Assembly: GCA_023213395.1 (NCBI GenBank)
Contig: CM041465.1
Span: forward strand, 214,837,741-214,901,740
Source: Cycas panzhihuaensis
Lineage: Eukaryota; Cycadophyta
Reading direction: 5' to 3'
DNA length: 64,000 nt
Both the position numbers and the translations under genes were made by a program. The notes below the pieces were generated by a model. That model was given only the letters and a program-made list of their open reading frames with translations. It searched no databases and had not been told where the DNA came from. Below, piece after piece: positions 35,950 through 46,300 of the stretch (positions within the stretch are counted from its first letter, which is position 1; each line of letters begins with the position of its first letter).

Positions 35950-37500
35950 AATGTAGGCCATGCTTAATTTAGTTAGTGAGATGTATGGTATGATCCAACA
36001 ATCCCACAAAGTTGTAGTCTTTATAGGATCATGACTTCCCAGTAATATATGTCAAATCAGGCCTTATTGGTTAATGTGATCAAATATTATGATCGATAGA
36101 GGTAGGTGTTCCACTTGCCCCTTATGAGTAGCATGCATATTATCGTTGATGATGTTTGAAAGATCTTGCGTGTCCCTCACACTGGGTCCCTTATAGATCT
36201 AGGCACTCCAAACAAGAGTGATACCATGAGAGATCAGGTGATGATGTTCCTTTATAGAGGTAGGGGATGGGATCAATGGGTCTTAACATAGCTTTCTATC
36301 TTAATATTGATGGGATTTCACTAGCACGAAAGCTGATCATCTCCGTGTTTTTATTTAGGATTATATAATGGTAGAGATATACCAAGTTCCAAAGTGAATA
36401 GATGGGGTGAGTCTCTCATTGCGAGGTATAGGATAAGTTTGATTAGGCCTCAATGATCATGGCCAACATTTACTTATAACTAGATAAGATTAAGTCTAGT
36501 AGGTCTAGAGGATTTTCATACTACTCCTTATTATAATCTTACTTCCTTGATTACTTTGTTAGGTGAGACTCCATGGCAGACTAATACCCATCGATTTAGA
36601 TAACCTTGTGATTCACATGTGGCCATCACACTTTAAAGGGGGGGGGGGGGTTTAGGGGAGCTAATTAGTTGGAGTATTTATGCTTACCATCTAGACCTTC
36701 TAATTATATCCATGTTTACCCACAACCCCTGTAGTGAGATATATTGGGATTCTAGTATGGAGAAGATTATCCCAACTAGAGAGGATGGTGTTGGTGGTGG
36801 AGATAGTGGTGACAATGGAGGGGGTGGAGTCTAGCTAAATGTTATAATAGGTGGAGAAGGGGAGAGAGGAAATAATAACAATGATGCTAAGGGTAAGATC
36901 TTAACTCACTTCCTCTAGTTTAATTGATTTCATTCTATTTTAATTTTTAGATTTTATTGACTTATTAGTATATCATCACTAACTATAGACCCCTATTTGT
37001 TTTTATAGATTTCAACACACTACAACCTAACTTCATCTAGTAGGTTCTTAATTTTGTATTACTAAAAGTATATGAAGAGGGGAAACCTCTTGTAGTAAAC
37101 ATTGCGCTCCCAACACTAACGTGTCCTCACATAATTATGTTTTCTCCATTGATAAGGGTAGTAAATATGTAGGTAGCAAATAGGATGCCATTGGCCTAGT
37201 TTCATGGCTAGGCCTCATCATCAATAGCTTAGGCAGTACCTCATGGCAAAGTCTATGTATCTATCTTAAAGGAAAATCTCTAGTTTGTAACTACAAAGAG
37301 GGACTAACTCAAGTTAGAGAGAGATAAGGAGTAATAGCATGTGATTGATGAGTAACAACAAGCCTTTGTTAAGAGGCTAAGGATGATAGAGATGATGGCT
37401 AGTAGGTTGAGGTAGATAAGCCACACTTAGATAGAGTCAATTCAACCTATTGACAACCAAATTTAGGACTAGGGAAACTGGGTTAGCATGTCACATTATT
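35950..37500 (+). pseudogene. Decayed ORF with plant-mobile-domain-like motif
   Basis: At 36076-36190 one frame reads VIKYYDR, two stops around R, then VFHLPLMSSMHIIVDDV and KILRVPHTGSL. Plant mobile domain (PMD) proteins have a block W..E..TFHLP.GEMTITLDDV.RIL..P..G, so spacing and key residues agree. Further on are a Gly/Asp-rich stretch (about 36785-36835) and a coiled-coil-like segment (about 37325-37430: QAFVKRLRMIEMMASRLR), whose stops fit Gln codons. PMD domains occur in host silencing proteins, in DNA transposons and in extra ORFs of Tat-lineage gypsy elements. It lies downstream of the gypsy C integrase in opposite orientation, as such extra ORFs can. The identification rests on one block. 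Confidence 0.42.
36639..36650. repeat. G12 run
   Basis: A homopolymer of twelve G lies within the PMD-like region and would be prone to length errors. Confidence 0.8.
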
Positions 37501-38075
37501 AGCAGTCGAAGAGCCTATAGTCGCATGATGGAGGATCCCTCGAGTAGGAGGGGTCAATAAGAGGGTAAGAGGGATTGATATCCCATGTTATCTTATGATT
37601 TAAGGAGAGGCAAGCCCACTTAGTGAGGTTTTAAGGTGTGGGTTTTATAGCTTATTTGAACATTCTGGACACCCTCATGAAAGCATAGGCTCCTTCAACA
37701 CTATGTTGTGCTCATATCTTATTTTAAGGTATGTGTATGTGTGTGTGGGATGCTAATTTGAGATCCCTAGTATTATGACTCATATCAATATTTGATATGT
37801 TGGTTGTATTTGATTTATGTTTTATAACGTGTGTGCTTTGATGGACATGATATTATTGTTGTTTAGACAAATGATCATAACATGTGCCATTGATTTTTGG
37901 TAGTAGTCTTATATGATCACATATACCTAGTTTTAGCATACACACAATATCAAATAGATCTCATATGAGAGATAATGTTTTAAAAAGGGTTTATCCTCTT
38001 TCTAAAGTATGTATTTTTGGAATTTTTATTGTATATATATATTTTCTAACTTTTTTATAAATGATATTTACATGT

Positions 38076-38400
38076 GATAGTTTACACTCATGATAGAGCA
38101 CAACTAGTTTATACTCATCATGGAGTGAGGTGCGTCCAAGCATATAACTTGGGGGGACTATAGTTTATACTCTTGCTTAGAGTTTAGGGCTAATTTATAC
38201 TTGTAGGGGAGTGTGATACCCCTACAGGTGACTAAGGGAGGAGGGAAGGTTTAGGTTAATTTTAGAGTGTCAACTTGTTTCCACTCATCATAGAGTTTTA
38301 GATATATTTTTTACTCATCAAGGAGCTCAATTAGTTTGTACTCATTATGGAGTATCAATAGTTCACCCTAATTTTAGAGATGCATTAGTTTAGGCTCATT
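38076..38400. repeat. Array B2: TAGTTTATACTCATCATGGAGT-type repeats
   Basis: About ten degenerate copies spaced 25-60 bp, for example TAGTTTATACTCATCATGGA (38107 on), GTTTCCACTCATCATAGAGT and TAGTTTGTACTCATTATGGA. The array starts just 26 bases after the stop of the gypsy C integrase, so it belongs to the 3' untranslated region or 3' LTR of that element. Confidence 0.65.
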
Positions 38401-38425
38401 TCATAATTGTTAGGGGAACTAGAAG

Positions 38426-38852
38426 TTAGATGAAATACCTTTTAAGAAATTTTCAATTAATAGATTTCTCAAAATCAAGTCCTTTCAATATAATAATCTT
38501 GTATGTTCCATTGGAAAGATCTTTGAGTAGGATGAAGGGCTTGACCTATTTGAATGCAAACTTAGTCAATTGATTATGTAAATACTCCAATTTGAGGACC
38601 TTGTCCTCATGGGTAAACTTATATGGGTAGACATGCTTGTTATATGTGATCTTGACCTTATCTTTAAAAGTGTGGTTTTATTAGTATACTATAGGAAAAG
38701 TTTCATCCATGGCTTCTAAGTCTAGTAGGTAAACCTACTAGTACCATTCCTTGTTTATATGTCTTTTGAGTAAGGCTCTTAGTGAAGGGACTTCTACCTT
38801 AAGTGGGGGGATTAATTTGGTCTATACATGAGGGAGAATTATTCTATACATA
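38426..38852 (-). pseudogene. Integrase C-terminal part of gypsy C (left of the nested copia)
   Basis: On the minus strand it reads FSLMYRPN, then in a shifted frame KVEVPSLRALLKR, then YNKHVYPYKFTHEDKVLKLE near 38640, and FAFK, a stop, VKPFILLKDLSNGTYKI, ending FLKRYFI and TAA at 38428-38426. This is the GPY/F module of gypsy integrase (family KF..NWEGPY.V....NG.Y.L). No chromodomain follows. The first residues continue directly from the integrase left at 44191, on the other side of the copia insertion. Confidence 0.8.
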
Positions 38853-39485
38853 TGTTGAGAAGACAAGGTCCCAATAACCTGAAACTGCCACTAATATCTA
38901 AACTATTTTGCAACTAGTTGCAGGAATTAAAACTAAAATTTAACATGCAAGTTCTTAAAACTAGATATGATAAAATAAAATGAATAAGAAAGCCAAGAAT
39001 CACATATACATCCAATATAATATGGTAAAACCCTAACAGTATGTTAGGGAAATATCCACACAGGAAAGGTATTGATCTTTATTATCAAAGAATGAAGAAA
39101 TATACACAATCTGTAGCAGAATGCTCATATCAACAACAACCAGCCACCCAACTCTTCACAGTACATCCAATACATTGAACACCATCAACATAATGAAAAA
39201 ACACCCTAAATCAGGCTATATAAGAGAGTCATATAAGGCATAAATCTCAACCATAGAATCTAGGGTATTTTTAGTGAACGACCTTGATTTTCTTTACAAT
39301 TTAGTATGCTTTTCAATATTAGTTTTTTGGGTCAGGGGCTATCACCCCGAAACCCCCTCTTTGTGGGGGGCATTCCAACACCCCCCATACCCCTTGGAAC
39401 CCCCTGAGGAAGTTTGGGGGGGGAACCGCACTGCCAACCTGTCAAAATTTTAGCCTCTAAATCATTGTTGTCATATTATCTAATA
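38853..39485 (-). repeat. 3' LTR of the nested copia (633 bp)
   Basis: It matches 43532-44190 along its whole length (TGTTGAGAAGACAAGGTCCC at one end). It lacks about 27 bp of the G/C-run block present in the other LTR and has TA instead of CA at its right end. Confidence 0.92.
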
Positions 39486-39499
39486 ATCTCCACCTTGAC
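39486..39499 (-). promoter_or_regulatory. Polypurine tract of the nested copia
   Basis: On the minus strand GTCAAGGTGGAGAT lies directly before the 3' LTR, the usual plus-strand primer of copia elements. Confidence 0.8.
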
Positions 39500-40060
39500 A
39501 ACAATTTACCTAATACCTTTTCTAGACCATTCATTAACTTTTCTGCAAGCCAAGAGAAGTCAAACACCATTTGAACTTCTCTAATAGTACTAGTTTTATG
39601 AACATATTAGCATAATTTTATTTTGTGTTAACCTTCTCAAGTGCCACTCCACTTGCTTCCACAACCTTTCTAACAAAATGGTACTTAAGAGCAATATGCT
39701 TTATCCTACTATGATAAGTTGGATTCTTTGCTAAGTAAATGACACTTTGACTATTACAAAATACCTTTACTTTTTCTTGTTTCCTTCCAAGCTTAACCAA
39801 TAGACCCTATAACTAGATTACTTCTTTATAAGCATGTGATGCAGCAACATATTTAGCTTCTGTAGTCGATAATGCAATTGTGCTTTACAATTTTGACATC
39901 CAACTAAATGGACCATTCACAAGAGTGAATACATAACCTAAAGTAGACCTTCTATTGTCTAAATCTCTTGTAAAGTTTAAATTAACATATCCACAAACTT
40001 GATTACCTATACCTCCAAAGGTGATGTAATAGTTACTTGTGCCTCTCAAATACCAAAGCA
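39500..40060 (-). pseudogene. RNase H of the nested copia
   Basis: It reads DLDNRRSTLGYVFTLVNGPF, LSTTEAKYVAASHAYKEV and FCNSQSVIYLAKNPTYHSRI, then KHIALKYHFVR, the conserved series of copia RNase H. Stops fall where Gln and Trp are expected. 39618-39800 is open but in a different frame from RT. Confidence 0.85.
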
Positions 40061-41110
40061 CCTATTTCACTATTACCCAATGTTCCTTTCTTGGATTTGC
40101 CATAAACCTGCTAACTACACCGACTACATGTGAAATGTCAGGTCTTGTACATACCATGGCATACATCAAACTTCCCTCTTGCCGGCATAAGGCACATGAG
40201 ACATATAATCCTTTTCTTCTTCATTACTAGGACTCATTCTCGAAGAAAGCTTGAAATGGGAAGCCAATATGATACTCACTGGTTTCACATTTTCCATACC
40301 AAACCTGGTTAGCACCTTCTCTACATATTTCTGCTATAATATCCATAACTTACTATTTTTCCTGTCTCTATGTATCTCCATACCTAAGATTTATTTTACA
40401 ACTCTTAGATCTTTCATATCAAAAGTCCTAGTTAATTGAGCCTTTAAATTATTGATTTCTGCCATGCTCTTACTTGTAATCAACATGTCATCAACATACA
40501 ATACTAAGATAATGAATAAGACATTGTCTAAGAATTTAAAGTAAACACAATGATCATACTCACTTCTTTTAAAATGTTGGCTCTCCATGAAGGCATCAAA
40601 CTTCTTGTACTATTGCCTGAGTGATTGCTTCAGGCCATACAATGATTTCTTAAGCCTGCAAATAAGTCATTTCCTACCATCTTGTACAAACCCTTTTGGC
40701 TGATCCATATAGATCTCTTCATCTAAATATCCATGTAGAAAAGTTATTTTTATATCTAATTTCTCTAACTCCAAATCAAGAGAAGCTACCGATGCTAATA
40801 GAACTCAAATTGAAACAAGTTTGACAACTAGTGAAAATATCTCATGAAAATCAATACCTACTTTCTGTGCAAAGCCTTTAGCCACCAGTCTTACCCTGTA
40901 TTTATCAACCTTTCCATCAACATCTGTTTTCTTCTTAAAAACCTACCTGCAACCAATAGTCTTCCTACCATGTGGAAGTTCTACCAAGTTCCATGAATTA
41001 TTTTTCTTCAAAGCATCTATCTCTTCCTACATAGCCTTCTTCCACTTCTCACTATGGATATCATCTACTACTTCCTGATAACATATAGGCTCACCATCAT
41101 TAGACACCAA
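40060..41110 (-). pseudogene. Reverse transcriptase of the nested copia
   Basis: NNSWNLVELPHGRKTIGCR and a stop (Trp in the family) open the domain near 40990. RLVAKGFAQKVGIDFHEIFS, LEKLDIKITFLHGYLDEEIY, GLKQS and the active site YVDDML at 40498-40481 follow. Both Asp are kept. It continues with MKDLRVVK, a stop, and ILGMEIHRDRK. Confidence 0.9.
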
Positions 41111-41399
41111 AGTAATAGAAATAGAAGGGTTGTACCTGTCAGGTGGATGACTAACTTATGTAGATCTTCTAACAATTAGTAGAGGAGTGTTCACATACTC
41201 CTGTAAATCTACTGTAGATTCATCTTCAGAAAGATCTTCCTACTCTTATGTTTCTAAAGATGGCTGGGTTTCAAATTTGACATGTTGATGTTCAACTTTT
41301 TTCTCTTATTTCACTTCAACTTCTACATTATTTAATTTTAAAATGGGAGATTCATCAAATACAATATCTCTGTTAATAGTGATTTTGTAGGCAGTAGGA

Positions 41400-42240
41400 T
41401 CCCACAACCTGTATCCCTTCACACCATCTCTATCACCATAACCAACAAAGATACATCTCTTGGATTTTGGGTATAACTTTGAATATTAACTTTTATCAGT
41501 CAAGGCATAAGCATCACAACCAAAAACTTTCAAATTTGAATAGTCACATGGATGTCTATTCCATACCTCTTTAGGAATCTTGTAGTCTATTGCAAGTAAT
41601 GGTAACCTGTTTACCAAATAACAAGTTGTTTGAATAGCTTCTGCCCATAAGCCCTGTTCCACTCCTGCATTACTTAGCATGCTTCTTACTCTTTCCAAGA
41701 GTGTCCTATTCATGCACTCAACTATGCCATTCTAATGCGGAGTATAGCTAGTGGTCTTATGCCTTTCGATCCCAGCTTCTTTGTAATAGTTCTCAAACTC
41801 CAAGGAGTTGAACTCACCTCTATTGTCAATTCTTAAACATTTGATTGACTTGTTAGTGCTCTTCTTAGTTAGAGCCTTGAATTGCTTAAACATACTGAAG
41901 ACTTTAGATTTCCTTTTAAAAATATAGACCTATACCTTTCTAGAGTAATCATCTATAAATACGATAAAGTACAATGATCCTCCATAAGATATTATAGGGG
42001 TTGGTCCCCACATATCTAAATGTACGTCATCTAGAACACCTTTACTAATGTAACTCCCTACTTTAAACCTAAGTCTATACTGCTTTCCAAAAATATAATG
42101 TTTGCAAAAAGCCAAATCTGAAAGTTGCAAGTTAGGAGGTAACTTACGGTTCATCAACATCTTAAGTCCTCTCTCACTCATGTGCCCAAGTCTCTGATGC
42201 CATAACTGAGCTAGATCTTCTATAGTCTTTGATATTGTAG
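41400..42240 (-). pseudogene. Integrase of the nested copia
   Basis: The zinc-binding GAG-pre-integrase part is LWHQRLGHMSERGLKMLM with a decayed CxxC (FCKHYIFGKQ). The core shows HLDMWGP, FIDDYSRK, LRIDNRGEF and NGIVECMNRTLLERVRSM. The catalytic Glu position reads VECMNRT (family AERMNRT), so it is kept. The C-terminal part has WNRHPCDYSNLKVFGCDAYA. It is in the gag frame. Confidence 0.88.
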
Positions 42241-42600
42241 CTATATAGCTGATATCTGTACTTCCTACTAAAATGTAAAGGTTTCATTTTTTTAAGGCTT
42301 TCATAACAACCAAGGCACCCTTTAACACCTTTAAGACTCCTTCATGACCTGTGTACTTATAACCACTAGAATCTAGTTCACCCAAAGAAATCAGATTTCT
42401 TTTTAGATCAAGTATATGTCTAACTTCAATTAATGTTCTCACTACACCATCAAACATTTTAATTATGATGCTACCAATGCCTACTATCTTACAAGATACT
42501 TCATTTCCCATAAGTACATCACCACCATCAAGAGGTTGGTATGATGAGAATCAGTTCTGTTGTGGATATATGTGGTGTGAAGAATCTGAATCTAATAACC
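42240..42600 (-). pseudogene. Aspartic protease of the nested copia
   Basis: The active-site region reads WLLDSDSSHHIYP, where the family has [39 protein letters not shown] and [15 protein letters not shown] follow. A TGA precedes FSSYQ where relatives have Trp. Confidence 0.8.
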
Positions 42601-43459
42601 AATCATGGTGATAATAGAAAACATTACAAGCAACCAAGACATCTTTATCTGTACCTTGATTCGACTCCACCTAATTAACCTCCTTGGTAGGATCTTCCTT
42701 TTTTTGGAACTCCTTCCTTTTATAACAATCCTTCTTAAGATGTCATGTCCTATTATAATGCCAACATCTGAGCATGCTCTTCTTGCCTTTTGACTTTGAC
42801 CTCGATGTGTCCCTGGAGCTTTGTCCTCTCTCAATTATTCTACCCCTTGCTATCATAGCTTCTGGTGTGGAGGTTTCAAGACTAGACTTCCTCCTCACTT
42901 CTTCTATTAACAAAGCACTCACAATAGAATCATAGTCTAATTCATCTATAGTGCTAAAACTAATCAAGATGATAATATTATCCTAGGATTTTAGTAATAA
43001 ATATAACAAGGTAACAACCTTGTCCTTATCCTCATTCATGACATCGATACTAACTAACTAATAAATAAGAGTATTGAGAACATTTAAATGGTTAACAATT
43101 TTTATACCTTCCTTCATTTGTAACGAGTACAGTTGCCTCTTTAAGTAGATTCGATTTGTTATTGATTTGGTCATATATAAGCCTTCCAACCAGGTCCATA
43201 ATTCTACTATCATCTGCTCCCCTGCGATGTTAAATAGAACTTCATCAGCCAAGCATAATCATATAATGCTAAGATCCCTTTTGTCTAGATCATCCTATTC
43301 GTCATCGTCCATCCTTGTGGGTTTCTTCAATTTGCCTGCAAGAGCTTTGTACAAACCTTGTTGTACTAGAACATCATACGCTTTCAACTTTCATAACTCA
43401 AATTTATTCTTGCCATTGAATTTCTCCACCTTGAACTTTGTATTTGTCAGTTTTTCCAT
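42600..43459 (-). pseudogene. Gag of the nested copia
   Basis: ATG at 43459 opens MEKLTNTKFKVEKFNGKNKF; after EL a TGA replaces Trp. VLVQQGLYKALAGKLKKPT, ADEVLFNIAGEQ and SLQMKEG (UBN2-type gag) follow, and the zinc knuckle CWHYNRTWHLKKDC, in which the second Cys is Tyr. The start lies about 70 bases after the LTR, right for a copia gag. Confidence 0.85.
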
Positions 43460-43514
43460 TTGGTGTAGAAAAGGTTGACACCAAAACGTTCATAAACTCA
43501 CTGCAAAAATAAAA

Positions 43515-43531
43515 GTGGCTCTAATACCACT
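43515..43531 (-). promoter_or_regulatory. Primer binding site of the nested copia
   Basis: The minus strand reads AGTGGTATTAGAGCCAC directly after the 5' LTR, an initiator Met-tRNA site with one C-to-T change. Confidence 0.85.
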
Positions 43532-44190
43532 TGTTGAGAAGACAAGGTCCCAATAATCTGAAACCGCCACCAAGATCTAAACTATTTTGCAACTAGTTGT
43601 AAGAATCAAAACTGAAATTTAACATATAAGTTTTTAAACCAGAGATAATACAATAAAATGAATAAGAAAGCTAAACATCATATATACACCCAATATAACA
43701 TAGTAAAACCCTAGAAGTGTGCTAGGAAAACATCCACACAGGAAATGTATCGATCTTTATTATCAAATAATGTAGAAATATACATAATCTATAGTAGAAT
43801 GTTGACAGCAACAATAACTAGCCACCTAACTCTTCACAGTACATCCAATACATCGAACACCATCAACATAATGAAAAAAACACCCTAAATCGGGCTATAT
43901 GAGAGAGCCATATAAAGCATAAATCTTGACCATAGAATCTAGGGTATTTTTAGCGAACGACCTTGATTCTCTTTACAATTTAGTATGCTTTTTAGTGCTA
44001 GTTTTCGGGTTAGGGGCTATCGCCCCCGAAGCCCCTCTTTTTGGGTGGCATTCCAACACCCCTTGCAACCCCTTGGCCAAGGGGGAATCCCACCCCCCTT
44101 GGAACCCCCCAAGGAAGTTTGAGAGGGAAACCATGCTGCTAACCTGTCAAAATTTTAGCCTCCAAAACATTGTTGTTACATTATCTAACA
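43532..44190 (-). repeat. 5' LTR of the nested copia (659 bp)
   Basis: It starts TGTTAGATAATG at 44190 and ends TTCTCAACA at 43532 on the minus strand. A TATA-like CTTTATATGGC lies near 43915. A 16-bp palindrome, CCCCTTGGCCAAGGGG, lies at 44069-44084, and a G-run tetraloop hairpin at 44013-44026. Confidence 0.92.
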
Positions 44191-44920
44191 GCCCATAATG
44201 GTCTGAATGGAAGTGTGATAAGCTTAGAGGGTAGGGTAGAGTTGGGTGTGCCAATCTCATTAAGAATTTGATACTATCCTTTTGAGGATTGAAGCCATCA
44301 TTTTATTAAATTCCTCATTTTAACCATTGGCATAAGGATAATAGGGTAATGTGGTCCTATGGGTGATATTAAATTTATCATAAAGTTCATCCATCTCTTT
44401 ATTATAAAACAAGGTTCCATTATCTATGATAAGGATATTTGATACTTTGAACCTACAAATGATATAATAGAAGATGGTGGTCATGATTACCTTCCCTCTA
44501 ATAGAGGAGAAAGGGATTGCTTCTACTAATTTAGTAAAGTACTCTATCACAATTAACATAAAGTTATGTTACAATGAAGATGGGGGTGTAAGTACCCCAA
44601 TTAAGTCTAAACCCCATTGGGAGAAGGGCTAGGGTGGTATTATCACATGTAAGGATTCTTAGGCTATACTAATGATGTTTGCATGTATTTGACATTTTGT
44701 ATACTTATGGACATAAGCATGAGTACCTTTAAAGAGTGTAGGCTAAAAGAAACCCATTCTAAGTATTTGTTGAGCCATGGAGTATCCCTTGAAGTGCCCC
44801 CTACATATTCCATCCTAATACCCATAAAGGAGATCATGGGTTTCTCTACGATTAAAGCACTAAAGGAGGACTCCCTTAAAGGACCATTTATATAGTGTGT
44901 TGTTGATTCAGAAGTATTGG
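44191..44920 (-). pseudogene. Integrase N-terminal part and core of gypsy C
   Basis: MAQQILRMGFF, a TAG, PTLFKGTHA corresponds to MAQRILRMGYYWPSLFKDAP of element A, showing TGG to TAG. FSQWGLDLIG carries the first Asp. 44320-44559 is open (IEYFTKLVEAIPFSSI, IIDNGTLFYNKEMDELYDKF). The end reads WHTQLYPTL, a stop, AYHTSIQTIMG at 44191, and the protein goes on across the copia insertion at 38852. Confidence 0.88.
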
Positions 44921-44999
44921 CATATTGTGGCCCTAATACATTGTTTCTATTTTCAATTAGCATCATCCAAGTAAACCTGATGGGTTAGGTATCAAATGA

Positions 45000-46300
45000 T
45001 ATCCCTAGGGAATTCATTTCTTATTATATTTATGGTCAAAATCAGTTTGTCTAAGAGTGAATTGTTAATTGATATATTGATGGTATTTGGTAGGGGTACA
45101 TAAGTTACTCAAAAATGACCATCTCCTTTTTATATTTGTAATTGGCCATTTGGAGGTCATATTCTTATACTAGAACCAACCACTTACCTAGTTATCCCAT
45201 GAGATTAGACTTGGTCAATAGGAAACATAACATATCTAATTGAATAATAACATGGGTAATATTTCTAAGAACGTGATGATGAAACTTCTTAGTGGCAAAA
45301 ATAAGAGGTAGATGTTTCTTTTCCACCAAAGTGTAACTATGTTTTGCTTTTATAGGTGTGTGATTCATGAAATAAATTATATGTTAAATTGTTAAATCAT
45401 CCTCATGGGATAACATAGCCCCAAGGGACTTGTCCATAGAGGATGTATAGAGTATAAATAACTTATTAAAGTGTGACAATTCCAAGGTTAAGGCTAGAAC
45501 AAGCCTTCAATTGAGTTCATCCAAGGAGGTCTAAACAACTAGTGTCTATGTAAACGGGACCCTTTCTTAAGGAGGTTGTAGATGGATTTGCATTCAAGGA
45601 GAAGTTTGCTAAGAAATAATGAAGGTACTTGAGTCTCCCAAGGAAAGGTTTAATTTGGGTTTAGGTCTTAGGGGAGGCATTTCTAAGATAACTTTCACCT
45701 TCTCAGGGTTGATATTGACTCTTCTCTGGACACAATAAACCCAAGAAACCTTCCAATAATGATGATGAAGACACATTTAAGAGATTTTAGGCTAACATGG
45801 TATTTATGACACCTCAAGTACACATTCCTAAGATCCATTAGATGGTCAACTTAATTGTGGTAAACTCCCAAAAAGTTATCCATGTAAACCTCAATAATTT
45901 TATTAATAAGGTCATGAAAGATGAAATGCATGATATATTGGTATATTACACCAATATTTTTAAGGCTAAAGAGTATTTTCTTGTAGGTAAATATGCCCAA
46001 TGGTATTATAAATGTAGTTTTATAGTAGTCTTTAGGTGAGATCTAGATATGCTTATAGCCTAAGAAACCATATATTAAGGACATAACTTTGAACCCTATC
46101 ATCCTATCAATGATTTAATTGATATATAAAAAGAGAAAGTTGTCCTTGGGCTAGGCATTATTGATGTCACAGAAGTTAGTGTACATATGCACTACCCTAC
46201 TCTTTTTAGCTACTAGGACTATGTCTAAGATCTAACTTGGATAGTCAATGGATTAAATTAGGCCATCATCAAATAACTTCTGATCTTCTATATTCATGAT
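45000..46300 (-). pseudogene. RT and RNase H of gypsy C
   Basis: The RT block IMHFIFHDLINKIIEVYMDN near 45950-45870 matches AMHFIFHDLINNTLEVFMDD of element A. The second catalytic Asp is Asn here. RNase H follows to about 45000 with many stops. Confidence 0.75.

Larger units (their letters stand above)
38853..44190 (-). mobile_element. Complete copia retrotransposon nested in gypsy C
   Basis: Two LTRs (38853-39485 and 43532-44190) enclose minus-strand gag, protease, integrase, RT and RNase H. Next to the right LTR is a Met-tRNA primer site and next to the left LTR a polypurine tract. Gag through RT (43459 to about 40390) stays in one frame and is broken only by stops; RNase H is in another frame. 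It interrupts the gypsy C integrase, whose reading resumes on both sides. The five bases on each side (ACATA and GCCCA) do not match as a target duplication, so that has decayed. Confidence 0.95.

Noticed and set aside
38848-44195. Target-site duplication of the nested copia
   Set aside because: ACATA and GCCCA do not match, so no duplication is claimed.
44664-44966. 100-codon minus-strand frame
   Set aside because: It is an out-of-frame shadow of the gypsy C integrase; the homologous reading is in another frame.
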